Positions 1 through 7,382 of a DNA stretch of 64,000 nt are shown here, one piece after another. Source of the DNA: Mycobacteriaceae bacterium (GTDB lineage Bacteria; Actinomycetota; Actinomycetes; Mycobacteriales; Mycobacteriaceae); assembly GCA_019749805.1 (NCBI GenBank), contig JAIEPH010000001.1:1-64000 (forward strand), in the 5' to 3' direction. Below the pieces are notes generated by a model. The model did no database searches. It saw only the letters and a program-made list of their open reading frames with translations, and had not been told where the DNA came from. A program made the translations under genes and the position numbers. The stretch's first letter is position 1. Each line of letters opens with the position of its first letter.

Positions 1-110
1 ACCGCTTCGATGACTTCGTTCCCACGTGCCCATCCTTCCCAACAGAAGAACTCTCCGGACACGCCGGGGCGGATCACAACGTCGTTCGACCCGATGTCCC
101 GCCGCAGTAA
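1..110 (+). CDS. C-terminal end of an unidentified protein (partial)
   Basis: An open frame enters from the left edge and stops at TAA (108-110). About 35 residues are visible, acidic and polar, ending in VPPQ. It converges on the minus-strand gene that stops at 113, with only 2 bases between them. Nothing in the short tail identifies a family. The other plus-strand frame across this edge runs on without a stop into the antisense of the next gene, so this frame is the better choice, but a non-coding edge is possible. Confidence 0.4.
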   Translation, partial: RFDDFVPTCPSFPTEELSGHAGADHNVVRPDVPPQ

Positions 111-112
111 GG

Positions 113-688
113 TCAGTCACCCAAGCTGCGCAGCCGCATTGCGTCCCGACTGAAAGCCGCTGCCAGCTCAGTCGACGCCTCGGGCACCCTGGCCGCCCGC
201 TCTAGCTGGCTGGCCACTCTCGCGACAAGGGCTTTCGGGACGCGCGTTGGCAACTCAGCTGACTCCGTCATGAATTGGCCGAGCAGCGAGAGCGCCTGAG
301 CGAGAGACCGTATCTGGTCTTGCCCCGTCTCTGAGGTGGAGTCGTGCTCCACGTAGATCTGGATGGCCTCAGCTAACCCGGCCGTTGTTCGGCCCATCAC
401 GGGTCCCGGAATAGCGACATCACGGGGTTGGCTCATGAGATCAACTCCGGGCTGCTCGTCAGCCAAGAGGCCGACCATGGTGTCTGCCAGCCCGTCGAGG
501 GCCTCTGCATCCATATACCGCCGCGCTGCGGTCACCGAGATGTGGAGTGCAGCCGCGATCGCATCAACGCGGTCGTTGATCAAACCGGCGGCATCAGAGG
601 GGTCAACGAACAGTCCTCGTTCGCTCAGTCGGCCGCATAGCCTCTCGACTCGGCTATCAACCCAACGGTGCGGCATCGACACCCTCAT
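113..688 (-). CDS. Hypothetical protein with central helix-turn-helix-like segment (191 aa)
   Basis: Unrecognised 191-aa protein. Residues about 35-65 (VDAIAAALHISVTAARRYMD) read like a helix-turn-helix, suggesting a small DNA-binding regulator. The C-terminal half is helical, Ala/Glu-rich and Arg-rich (VARVASQLERAARVPEAS). The start ATG at 688 has a GAGGCTC Shine-Dalgarno-like stretch just upstream; a second in-frame ATG lies at 676. It stands alone between the convergent left-edge gene and a 212-bp gap. No damage-type promoter or leader hairpin is seen upstream, unlike many genes further right. The function is unknown. Confidence 0.65.
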   Translation of the reverse strand: MRVSMPHRWVDSRVERLCGRLSERGLFVDPSDAAGLINDRVDAIAAALHISVTAARRYMDAEALDGLADTMVGLLADEQPGVDLMSQPRDVAIPGPVMGRTTAGLAEAIQIYVEHDSTSETGQDQIRSLAQALSLLGQFMTESAELPTRVPKALVARVASQLERAARVPEASTELAAAFSRDAMRLRSLGD

Positions 689-871
689 TCTGAGCCTCGG
701 CGTCGGCTGCAGTCACGGCGATGCGGACCACGACGACAGTTTAATTGGCACGCTCTAGCTTGCCGCTGAAAGGCAGACCGTAGCCCAGCGGACCCTTTTT
801 GTCTGTACCACTAACGTGACATTTGGCCGTGACGCGTATGCAAATCCGCAGTGGCGCAACGCCCCGAGAAG

Positions 872-899
872 CCCACATTTCGGTCGTGCGAGATGTGGG
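872..899 (-). terminator. Stem-loop directly after the 901-1170 gene
   Basis: Seven-base inverted repeat CCCACAT/ATGTGGG (872-878 and 893-899) with a 14-nt loop, immediately downstream of the TGA of the minus-strand gene. There is no U-tract, as is common for mycobacterial terminators, so this is a candidate only. Confidence 0.4.
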
Positions 900-900
900 A

Positions 901-1170
901 TCAGCTCTTTTCGGCAATGCGCTTGGGGACGAGCGTCCCGTTGGCGCCGGCCATGTAGCCGGCAGGCGGCGGAAGTGGTAGCGGCACGATCTCTCCCCCG
1001 ACTTCTGCGGCGTACCGTCCGGCCTCGTCCTGATCGGCGTCGGTGTAGACCGCGACCGCGGCGGGGCGACCTGGGACGCGCACCATCATCGTGAAGTCGC
1101 TGACATGCAGGTCGCCAGTGCGCTTGCGGGGGGACTGTCGCACGGCCAAGCCGCTGGCATCTTCACTCAT
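901..1170 (-). CDS. Hypothetical small protein
   Basis: Unrecognised protein of about 89 aa. The most structured part is VRVPGRPAAVAVYTDADQ followed by a Pro-rich tail ending AEKS. I chose ATG 1170, which has a weak GGCGAG just upstream; an in-frame TTG at 1257 would add 29 residues of doubtful quality. It is followed by a stem-loop that may terminate it. It lies downstream of, and in the same direction as, the WGR-ligase gene, separated by 279 bp that carry an 18-bp tandem repeat. Confidence 0.45.
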   Translation of the reverse strand: MSEDASGLAVRQSPRKRTGDLHVSDFTMMVRVPGRPAAVAVYTDADQDEAGRYAAEVGGEIVPLPLPPPAGYMAGANGTLVPKRIAEKS

Positions 1171-1376
1171 CTCGCCATTGTCGCGGTGCGGACCGACATC
1201 ACCAGATTCATCCAACTGCAACGACTCCAAGTGGGTGGACGTCAGCCAGCCCGGCAACTACCGAGTCACAGTGACGGCCCACTAGGACTCCGGTGCCGAG
1301 CATGAAGACGGCATCGACGTCACCGTGCTGCCGGGCTAAGCCGCCCGACGACGCGCCAGAGGATTCCGCAGTCACG

Positions 1377-1412
1377 CCCCGAGCGGACCCGGAGCCCCGA
1401 GCGGACCCGGAG
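1377..1412. repeat. Two-copy 18-bp tandem repeat
   Basis: CCCCGAGCGGACCCGGAG occurs twice back to back (1377-1394, 1395-1412) just after the 3' end of the ligase gene. The interval 1258-1449 shows no other supported feature. Confidence 0.8.
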
Positions 1413-1449
1413 GGCGCTGACGCACCGCTCCGGGCCGCCTGGCGGCAGG

Positions 1450-2520
1450 TCAGCTGGCCTTGAGTTTGAGTTGCGCCACCCCACATTCGGTGGGCTCCAC
1501 GTCGTCGCGGACACCCAGCAGTACCGGCTGATAAAGCGCACCACCTGCCTGCGCGGCGTAGAGGTACCGCACTTCGACGACGTCGCCGAGCTGCGGCACG
1601 TTCTGGTTCGCAGGTACGGTCACGTTCCCGACGGTCCTCCAGTTGCCACCGTCGAGCAGGCTCACGCCCACGCTGCGTTGCTGGTTGATCGTAGTGACCA
1701 CCACCGAAGCGGTGGCGACGAACTTGAACTTGAGCTGGCTGCCTCCGCTGTTGGGGCGTCCCTGTCGGTACGGGGCATCCCACCGCTTGAACACAACCCC
1801 TTCGGCCTTGCGTGCCAGAAGCTCTTCCAGCCGCTCCGCTTTGACCGCCTCATCGGTCCAGCTCGCCACGTAGCCCAGGTGAGCCGACGGACCGGCTGCG
1901 TCAATCAGGGCGGTGAGCGCGCTGTAGCGGTCGCCGTAGGGCTGCTCGCTCAGATCGGCTCCCGCCAAGGAACGCATGTCGAACACGTGGAAACGGTCGC
2001 CGATGGCTTCACCGTCGAGCACCGCGTCGCCCGGCAGTTCGAGAGCCGCGGCTGCGATCGGGGCGGCCACGCTCACGACCAGGCCGAGCTTGTTGATCCC
2101 CTCGACCGCAGCACCATCCTTGCGCAGAATGAGCCTGCGCCCGTCGAACTTCTCCTGCATGACCCACCGCGGATCGGCCACGAGGCGGGCGGCTTCTCGC
2201 TCGTCGATGACGTTGAGCAGCTGGGGCAGCAGCCCACTGACCCGGCCCGCCTTCTCGCTGTGAAGGTAGGGCGTCCCACCGGCGCCTTCGGTGTACCCCT
2301 TGGACTGCTTCTCGGACACCAGCTTGTCGAAGACGCGAAGCGCGGCGGCGTAGTCGACCGGCGCCTTGGTCTTCGTCCCGGTGGTCAGCGTCGACCCGCG
2401 CCGACCGTAGGCGTAGGTGACCACGAAACCGCCCTCGGCTGCTTCGAGCTGTGCGTGATAAACCTTGTCGCTGGAGCCGGACTTGAAGTAGAGGCTCACC
2501 GATTTTGTGCCGTTTTCCAT
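1450..2520 (-). CDS. WGR-domain ATP-dependent DNA ligase
   Basis: 356-aa protein. Residues 1-80 are a WGR-type domain (SLYFKSGSSDKVYHAQL, TYAYGRRGS), a nucleic-acid-binding module best known from PARPs. Residues 100-275 are an ATP-dependent DNA ligase adenylation domain: motif I KFDG with the nucleotidyl lysine K124, LDGE (168-171), EGVVFK (240-245) and motif V KFKF (264-267). The remaining ~80 residues should form the OB-fold. It would seal nicks by the lysine-AMP mechanism. The start at 2520 is preferred over an upstream frame at 2604 because the leader hairpin (2542-2563) and GAAGGGA Shine-Dalgarno end just before it. A RecA-NDp promoter at 2582-2603 predicts induction by DNA damage, which fits a repair ligase. 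I see no polymerase or nuclease domain. Confidence 0.88.
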   Translation of the reverse strand: MENGTKSVSLYFKSGSSDKVYHAQLEAAEGGFVVTYAYGRRGSTLTTGTKTKAPVDYAAALRVFDKLVSEKQSKGYTEGAGGTPYLHSEKAGRVSGLLPQLLNVIDEREAARLVADPRWVMQEKFDGRRLILRKDGAAVEGINKLGLVVSVAAPIAAAALELPGDAVLDGEAIGDRFHVFDMRSLAGADLSEQPYGDRYSALTALIDAAGPSAHLGYVASWTDEAVKAERLEELLARKAEGVVFKRWDAPYRQGRPNSGGSQLKFKFVATASVVVTTINQQRSVGVSLLDGGNWRTVGNVTVPANQNVPQLGDVVEVRYLYAAQAGGALYQPVLLGVRDDVEPTECGVAQLKLKAS

Positions 2521-2541
2521 GTCGAGATTCCCTTCGTAGGT

Positions 2542-2563
2542 GAGCAGACGCGCACGCCTGCCC
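2542..2563 (-). ncRNA. Family A leader hairpin, ligase gene
   Basis: Read on the minus strand, GGGC/GCUC forms the outer 4-bp stem, GGCG/CGUC the inner stem and UGCG the loop. The outer stem differs from the usual GGCC/GGUC by a compensatory change. It ends about 20 nt before ATG 2520 and is followed by CGAAGGGA. Confidence 0.7.
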
Positions 2564-2581
2564 GTTTGGGCTAACACCGTA

Positions 2582-2603
2582 ATTGTACTGAACAGCACTG
2601 ACA
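2582..2603 (-). promoter_or_regulatory. RecA-NDp (PafBC-type) promoter, ligase gene
   Basis: Minus-strand TGTCAG (2598-2603), 10-nt spacer beginning TG, then TACAAT (2582-2587). This is an exact match to the mycobacterial RecA-NDp layout. Confidence 0.8.
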
Positions 2604-2642
2604 TTCAGTCGATGGCGGCTCCCCCGGCCGGAGCCGCCGTCG

Positions 2643-2918
2643 TCACCTCAGTTCCCACGTCACGCGAGCATCCTCGTCGCACTGCTCGACGTATTGGGCG
2701 GTGAGGTCCGCGCTGCTGATGAACCGCAGCGGGCAGGTCTCCGCCCACACCTCGGGCAGCTCCTCGATCGGGTGGATGTCGTCGGCGGTATAGCCGCAGT
2801 CCAGCATGAGGTCTCGGTCGCCTCCCCAGATGATCAGGTAGATCTTGTGGCAGCCGTCGTAGGCGAACTCGGTCGCCTCGATCACCTGGTCGTTGATCCT
2901 CAACGTCCCTTCGCTCAT
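2643..2918 (-). CDS. Hypothetical protein (91 aa), second gene of a pair
   Basis: Unrecognised 91-aa acidic protein beginning MSEGTLRIND. It contains an Ile/Trp-rich core (HKIYLIIWGGDRDL) that probably forms beta strands. Start ATG 2918 overlaps the stop of the preceding gene by ATGA, so it should be translationally coupled to it and expressed from the damage-type promoter at 3380-3401. No catalytic motif is visible. Confidence 0.7.
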   Translation of the reverse strand: MSEGTLRINDQVIEATEFAYDGCHKIYLIIWGGDRDLMLDCGYTADDIHPIEELPEVWAETCPLRFISSADLTAQYVEQCDEDARVTWELR

Positions 2919-3298
2919 TTCACGCCGCCGATCTGGCGGAGATGGTCCACGGTGATGTACGGGTTGTAGGAGCCGGGCCAGGGCGAGTCGTCGTTGAGGA
3001 ACGCTTCCGCAGGGAGCCACCCGATGGCGTAATCCAACTCTTCGTCATCCGGCCTTCGGCCGCCCCACGCCGTGCCGACGTGCAGTGCGTAGGACGGAAG
3101 GCGATTCTCGTCATCGACGTAAACCCATGCCGCTGTGTCGATTCCAAGCGATACCAGTCGTTCGATGGCGTTGGCGATCGCCTCCCGCTCCTGGTCAGTC
3201 ATGGCACTGGGAGCCGCCTTGTTTTCCAGCTGTGTCTGCGATGGTCCAGCTTCGCCGCAGCCTGCTGCGTTCTCGATGTTGTCGATTGAGTTCAGCAT
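2915..3298 (-). CDS. Hypothetical protein (127 aa) under a damage-type promoter
   Basis: Unrecognised 127-aa protein. Residues about 35-127 (TDQEREAIANAIERLVSLGI, then AWVYVDDENRLPSYALHVG) look like one compact alpha/beta domain with several acidic patches. I place the start at ATG 3298 (MLNSIDN) because the family A leader hairpin (3324-3345) and GAAGGGG Shine-Dalgarno lie just upstream; the longer frame to 3337 would translate through the hairpin. It forms a two-gene unit with the 2643-2918 gene by ATGA overlap. Confidence 0.75.
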   Translation of the reverse strand: MLNSIDNIENAAGCGEAGPSQTQLENKAAPSAMTDQEREAIANAIERLVSLGIDTAAWVYVDDENRLPSYALHVGTAWGGRRPDDEELDYAIGWLPAEAFLNDDSPWPGSYNPYITVDHLRQIGGVK

Positions 3299-3323
3299 CT
3301 TTTGCTCCCCTTCGGGGTTCAGG

Positions 3324-3345
3324 GACCGAACGCGCACATCCGGCC
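3324..3345 (-). ncRNA. Family A leader hairpin, 2915-3298 gene
   Basis: Outer stem GGCC/GGUC, inner stem GGAUG/CGUUC with G-U pairs, loop UGCG. It is followed by CCCCGAAGGGG, a second mini-hairpin that holds the Shine-Dalgarno. Confidence 0.8.
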
Positions 3346-3379
3346 GATTGTTGTCGAACGTTGTTGTCCAACATCACTG

Positions 3380-3401
3380 ATTCTACAGTGGCCCACCGAC
3401 A
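3380..3401 (-). promoter_or_regulatory. RecA-NDp (PafBC-type) promoter, 2915-3298 operon
   Basis: TGTCGG (3396-3401), N10, TAGAAT (3380-3385) on the minus strand; exact match including the TG after the box. Confidence 0.8.
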
Positions 3402-3537
3402 TTCCCTGATGGTCAGCTTTGGGACGAGGGATCTTCAAGTAGGTGTCTGCGGCCGCCCTCGGCGCCCGGCGTTACCAGCCGCCGGTTCCCGCCAGACGTG
3501 CCGTCGGCAACTGGGGTTCTGCGGATGCCTCAGCTCG

Positions 3538-4149
3538 TCACGACGTCGGCACTCCGTCGACCACGGAGAGATCGACGCTCACCGGGGCAGGAACCGCAGC
3601 TCCTGGTGCCACCTCGCGACGCTGAACCTCGAATACGGTGGCAATGGAGTCTGGATTGCGTTGGATGGCGAACGCTTTGCGCGCGGCCGACTCGTGGCTG
3701 TCGGCCTGGAGGTCGATGTACCAGCCGACGCGATACTCGGCCTCCTGAGCCGGGTGGTCGTCGCCGGGGTGCTGGCTGGGCTCTGACCTGGGCAGTGCCC
3801 ACGCAAAGCTCCCATGCTCTTCCCGTAGATGGTTGTCGACGACGCGGAAGCCGAACAGACTGTCGTCGCCTCCGAGGAGTCGTACGTAGGAACCTTCGAC
3901 TGCGTGGCGGCCGAGGACGGCCAACACCTGGTCGGTGACCGACGTGTAGGTGTCGCAGTGGTAGCCCAGCACGAACTCGTCGTCGCGGCTCGGCTCCGAG
4001 CAGTCCTGGAAGGACGTCAGCTCTTCGACGGCGTCGGTCAGCGTGGGGTAGTCGCTGTCGAAGGCCTCGTTCAGCGCGGCGAGCGCCGCACCGACCGAAT
4101 CGGCCGGCACCCGGAAGTCGTTGTCTACGGAGCTGGCGGAATATCCCAT
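3538..4149 (-). CDS. Hypothetical protein (203 aa) under a damage-type promoter
   Basis: Unrecognised 203-aa protein. The N-terminal ~120 residues are acidic and helical (GAALAALNEAFDSDYPTLTD). The C-terminal part (YRVGWYIDLQADSHESAARK, then FAIQRNPDSIATVFEVQ) resembles a small alpha/beta module I associate with short mycobacterial plasmid proteins, without a known function. Start ATG 4149 is set by the leader hairpin at 4211-4232; the frame upstream to 4302 runs through the promoter and hairpin. It is monocistronic, divergent from the methyltransferase gene at 4408. Confidence 0.72.
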   Translation of the reverse strand: MGYSASSVDNDFRVPADSVGAALAALNEAFDSDYPTLTDAVEELTSFQDCSEPSRDDEFVLGYHCDTYTSVTDQVLAVLGRHAVEGSYVRLLGGDDSLFGFRVVDNHLREEHGSFAWALPRSEPSQHPGDDHPAQEAEYRVGWYIDLQADSHESAARKAFAIQRNPDSIATVFEVQRREVAPGAAVPAPVSVDLSVVDGVPTS

Positions 4150-4210
4150 GTGAGACCTCTTCACGTGATGGTTGCTCCATGCTCTTGGACAGGGAGGCAA
4201 CTCTGTCGGT

Positions 4211-4232
4211 GAGTGGGCGCTCACGCCCACCC
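4211..4232 (-). ncRNA. Family A leader hairpin, 3538-4149 gene
   Basis: Outer stem GGGU/ACUC, inner stem GGGCG/CGCCC, loop UGAG. Both stems differ from the consensus with pairing kept. The distance to the ATG (about 60 nt) is longer than in other copies. Confidence 0.65.
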
Positions 4233-4280
4233 GGATTCGTGTCGATGCAACCGCCCCTCGGTGGTTACGCGACTTCTTTA

Positions 4281-4302
4281 TTATATTGGGGGCCACTGAC
4301 AT
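4281..4302 (-). promoter_or_regulatory. RecA-NDp (PafBC-type) promoter, 3538-4149 gene
   Basis: TGTCAG (4297-4302), N10 starting TGG, TATAAT (4281-4286) on the minus strand: a consensus -10 with the exact spacing. Confidence 0.82.
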
Positions 4303-4407
4303 TCAATGTTCGCAATGCGGCAGCCCCGGGCATCGCTGAGCCAGCGTTCCCGATCACGTTCGTCGCGGCCGTGCGTTGCGGACGACGCGGCCCGATACCG
4401 TTGCCCT

Positions 4408-5229
4408 ATGACAGACGGCCAAAGTCACCCGATCACCCCGCCGACGCCGCCCGGCACAGAACCCGTTGCGCACCGTGCCGCCCAGGTCCAGGCGAACGAC
4501 TACGACAGTTTCGCTGAGGCGTACACCGCGGAGAACGAGAACAACCTGGTGAACGCCTACTACGAACGTCCCGCCATGGTAGGTCTCGCCGGGGACGTCA
4601 CCGGCCGCCACGTGCTCGACGCCGGTTGCGGCGCGGGCGCCCTGACGGCAGCACTGCACGATCGCGGCGCCGTCGTCACTGGCATCGACTCGAGTTCGGC
4701 CATGCTCAGCTTGGCTAGGCGGCGCCTCGGTGAACAGGCAGACCTACATCGAGTGGACCTGCGAGATCCGCTGCCGTTCGACACCGGCGCCTTCGACGAC
4801 ATCGTGGCGTCGCTCGTCATGCACTATCTGCGGGACTGGGGACCGACACTGACCGAGTTTCGGCGCGTCCTCACACCGGGCGGACGGTTGATCCTGTCGG
4901 TCGAGCATCCTGTCGTGGCTTACATGATCCAAGATCCCCTGCCCGACTACCTCGGCACGAACAGCTATTCCTTCGAGTGGGAATTTGGCGGCCAGACCGC
5001 TGCGATGACGTTCTGGCGCAGACCAATTCATGCCATGACCGATGCCTTCGCCAGTGCCGGCTTCCGCGTCTCCTCGATAAGCGAGCCGCAACCACATCCC
5101 GCAGCCAGAGAGATCTTCCCCGACGCCGACGTCGACGCCCTCTGCACACAGCCGAACTTCCTGTTCTTCATCCTGGAAGCCACCGAGCGCATCCAGCAGT
5201 CCCCCGCCGACCAAGGACGATCAGCGTGA
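4408..5229 (+). CDS. Class I SAM-dependent methyltransferase
   Basis: 273-aa protein of the Methyltransf_11/25 type. The SAM-binding motif is HVLDAGCGAGALTAAL; the acidic end of the next strand is TGIDSSSAM; the later motifs FDDIVASLVMHYL and FRRVLTPGGRLI are clear. It probably methylates a small molecule; the substrate cannot be read. I chose ATG 4408: TACCGT (4395-4400) lies 7 nt upstream, so the transcript is probably leaderless, a common mycobacterial arrangement. The GTGA overlap with the following gene (5226) makes a two-gene operon. Confidence 0.85.
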   Translation: MTDGQSHPITPPTPPGTEPVAHRAAQVQANDYDSFAEAYTAENENNLVNAYYERPAMVGLAGDVTGRHVLDAGCGAGALTAALHDRGAVVTGIDSSSAMLSLARRRLGEQADLHRVDLRDPLPFDTGAFDDIVASLVMHYLRDWGPTLTEFRRVLTPGGRLILSVEHPVVAYMIQDPLPDYLGTNSYSFEWEFGGQTAAMTFWRRPIHAMTDAFASAGFRVSSISEPQPHPAAREIFPDADVDALCTQPNFLFFILEATERIQQSPADQGRSA

Positions 5230-5714
5230 ACGACCCAGCCCTCGTCAAACTGTCCGAGGCGGCACAGCAGAGTGGGATCCCCACCGACGTTCTCAAACTC
5301 ATGGTCGCCGACGACCTGTTCGCTCAGGCGGTGCGCGGCCGCGCCGGCCACGTCTACTTCCCACAGCACGACATCCCGACCTGGGCGGCCTGCATCGACC
5401 TTCTCCGTGAGCAGCGCGACCGTCACCTGCGCCGCGCGGCTGCCGCCTTGCGCCGCATGGAGACCGAACTCGAAGCCGTCCGCAACGACATCAACGAAGC
5501 CCGCGAGCACCCCCGGGACACCCTTGGCATCGACATGATGAGCTTCGGGCACTGGCCGCACGATCGCGTCGCATCATCCATACGTGGCCAACCGCTCATC
5601 ACCAGCGTCCTGGAGCAGTTCACCACCGAGCGGATGGGAATCATCCGCTACCACGACGCGTACCTCGACGCCCTGGCCTCCGAAGGCAGGCAACCGGCAC
5701 CCGACGCACCCTGA
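5226..5714 (+). CDS. MerR-like small regulator (162 aa)
   Basis: 162-aa protein starting at GTG 5226, overlapping the methyltransferase stop by GTGA. Residues about 5-55 (VKLSEAAQQSGIPTDVLKLM, ending in a TYFPQHDIPTW-like wing) resemble the winged helix of MerR/excisionase proteins. Residues 60-105 form an Arg/Glu-rich coiled coil (LREQRDRHLRRAAAALRRME). It may regulate the methyltransferase or be a chaperone-like partner; neither is shown. No cysteine metal-site motif of classical MerR metal sensors is present. Confidence 0.7.
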   Translation: MNDPALVKLSEAAQQSGIPTDVLKLMVADDLFAQAVRGRAGHVYFPQHDIPTWAACIDLLREQRDRHLRRAAAALRRMETELEAVRNDINEAREHPRDTLGIDMMSFGHWPHDRVASSIRGQPLITSVLEQFTTERMGIIRYHDAYLDALASEGRQPAPDAP

Positions 5715-5872
5715 TCGACACCGGGCGAGCGCTACCGCGGTCGTCACAGCGGTCGCGACGTCTCAGCGATCGCCGTGGCTTGGGTAGTTAATGAGCACAC
5801 GTCAACTTGGTGCGCCGAGGGGAGCTGAACGGGGCTTACGCTCGATGAACCGACAAGTGCAAGGGGGCAACG

Positions 5873-6196
5873 ATGCAGCGACGCTGCGCTCGAATGATCG
5901 CGACCATGCTGGCGGCCGGCGCCATGCTCGGGGCCACAGCCGCCCCGGCATCGGCATGGCCGATCCCATTGACCTCAGTGGAGACGAACTACCTCAACGG
6001 GGTGCGCGGCAACTTCCCGGGCGATGACGACCAGCTCCTGCTCGCCGGCAAGCAGGCGTGCCGCCTCCTCTACACCGGCCAGCCGGCACCGGCCGTAATC
6101 GACGCGATCGCCGCCCAGTACGGCGCCGGCCGCGATCAAGCCGCCGTCTTGGTGGGCAACGCACGGAACACCATGTGCACCCAAGCTCCGGGCTGA
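5873..6196 (+). CDS. Secreted DUF732 family protein
   Basis: 107-aa protein with a clear Sec signal peptide (MQRRCARMIATMLAAG..., cleavage after ASA near residue 28). The mature domain carries two cysteines (C63 and C102 region) and the pattern of the mycobacterial DUF732 family (QACRLLYTGQPAPAVIDAIA, GNARNTMC). These proteins are small, exported and of unknown role. The start has AAGGGGGC upstream. It is monocistronic, convergent with the 6231-7340 gene. Confidence 0.85.
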   Translation: MQRRCARMIATMLAAGAMLGATAAPASAWPIPLTSVETNYLNGVRGNFPGDDDQLLLAGKQACRLLYTGQPAPAVIDAIAAQYGAGRDQAAVLVGNARNTMCTQAPG

Positions 6197-6230
6197 CACC
6201 TGGGAAAAGGGCGACCATCTTCTAATGCGG

Positions 6231-7340
6231 CTACTGGCCGCCGGCAAACAGCGCCTCGAACCAGCCGTAGTGGTAGGCGGCGGCCGCGTCGTCGCCGATG
6301 AGGCAGCTCTCGATCGCAGACAACAGGAGACAGTCACCCAGCACTGATTCATCGAGCAGCGGGTAGTCCGAAAATAGCTGCCTCCGCGCTGCATCGACGT
6401 GAGCAACGATTCCCTGGAGCCCGATGGCCGCGACCGGATCGCCAGCCGCCGGCTCGGTCATGACCGCTCTGACGGCGGGGACAGTGCCGTCGCGGTTCAT
6501 GGCATCACGAATCAGGTGCCCTAAAAGGTCTCCTCCGCGAACGACCGGGGACGCTTGCGCCGCTGGAATACTATGTACGGCAGCTAATTTCGCAATTGTG
6601 ACACCCGGTCGATACACCGCGCGGCGGGTCACGCCGCTGAGTAGCTCCTCGATCGCCATGCGGCTACGAGACGCGGGGGCAAGCAGCAGCTCGACATCGA
6701 CCGGGAGCGCGACGCGCGGCGGAATCCAGCCGAATGCGAGATCACAGACGAGGACAGTTGTTCCGTCCGGTCGATCGCCAACCGCCCAGGCGATTTGCGG
6801 TTCTTGCCGCGCTACGAAACCCACCATCCGATCCAGCCGTCCCTGCTCACTGGCGTCGTCGACCGGCTGGTCAACAACCCCGCGGGCTCGCAGCCGCTCG
6901 GTGTTGAGTTCGGCGCCGGCCCCAATGGCGTCTTGGTCGACGCTCGCCGCTCCGACATTCACGGTATGGCGTTGTCCCTGTAGCGATTCCACGGCAATCA
7001 CGGCAAACGCGCGTGCTTCCTCGACGATGTGCGCGACCGCTTGGGCACGTCGCCCTGGCATGGGCGCAGAGCTGTCCAACTCATAGATCTTGTATCCGGC
7101 AACATCCGCTATCCAGCGAAAGTCGTTGTAGAGCTTCGCGTGATCCTCGGAGTCTGCATTGCGCAACCCGCTTGGCCACAGATCTGCCAGGTGTTCATCG
7201 CCCAGTGGAGGGGGCCGTGTGGGAAGGGCTGACGGGATGGCGGCTAGTGGCCCTTGCACAAGCGGCAGGTTGGTGCGCAGCGCCTCGGCGGCTGACCCCT
7301 GCAGCTGTCGATGCTTCCGCAGCCGGGCCACCAATGACAT
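6231..7340 (-). CDS. Mycobacterial DUF5631/DUF5632-like protein (369 aa)
   Basis: 369-aa protein with no signal peptide. Central part: YELDSSAPMPGRRAQAVAHI, then WAVGDRPDGTTVLVCDLAFG and IPPRVALPVDVELLLAP. C-terminus: SDYPLLDESVLGDCLLLSAI. This composition and layout resemble the DUF5632-DUF5631 proteins found beside ESX or PE/PPE genes in mycobacteria; the assignment is from memory of the pattern and uncertain. No catalytic motif is visible. The gene is monocistronic, convergent with the DUF732 gene. Confidence 0.6.
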   Translation of the reverse strand: MSLVARLRKHRQLQGSAAEALRTNLPLVQGPLAAIPSALPTRPPPLGDEHLADLWPSGLRNADSEDHAKLYNDFRWIADVAGYKIYELDSSAPMPGRRAQAVAHIVEEARAFAVIAVESLQGQRHTVNVGAASVDQDAIGAGAELNTERLRARGVVDQPVDDASEQGRLDRMVGFVARQEPQIAWAVGDRPDGTTVLVCDLAFGWIPPRVALPVDVELLLAPASRSRMAIEELLSGVTRRAVYRPGVTIAKLAAVHSIPAAQASPVVRGGDLLGHLIRDAMNRDGTVPAVRAVMTEPAAGDPVAAIGLQGIVAHVDAARRQLFSDYPLLDESVLGDCLLLSAIESCLIGDDAAAAYHYGWFEALFAGGQ

Positions 7341-7382
7341 CCGAGTAGCCTAACGGCGCGGATCAGCTATTTCGGTGGCTGA

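Noticed and set aside
1471..2574. 367-codon plus-strand frame opposite the ligase
   Set aside because: Mirror of a conserved ligase, running through its promoter and leader.
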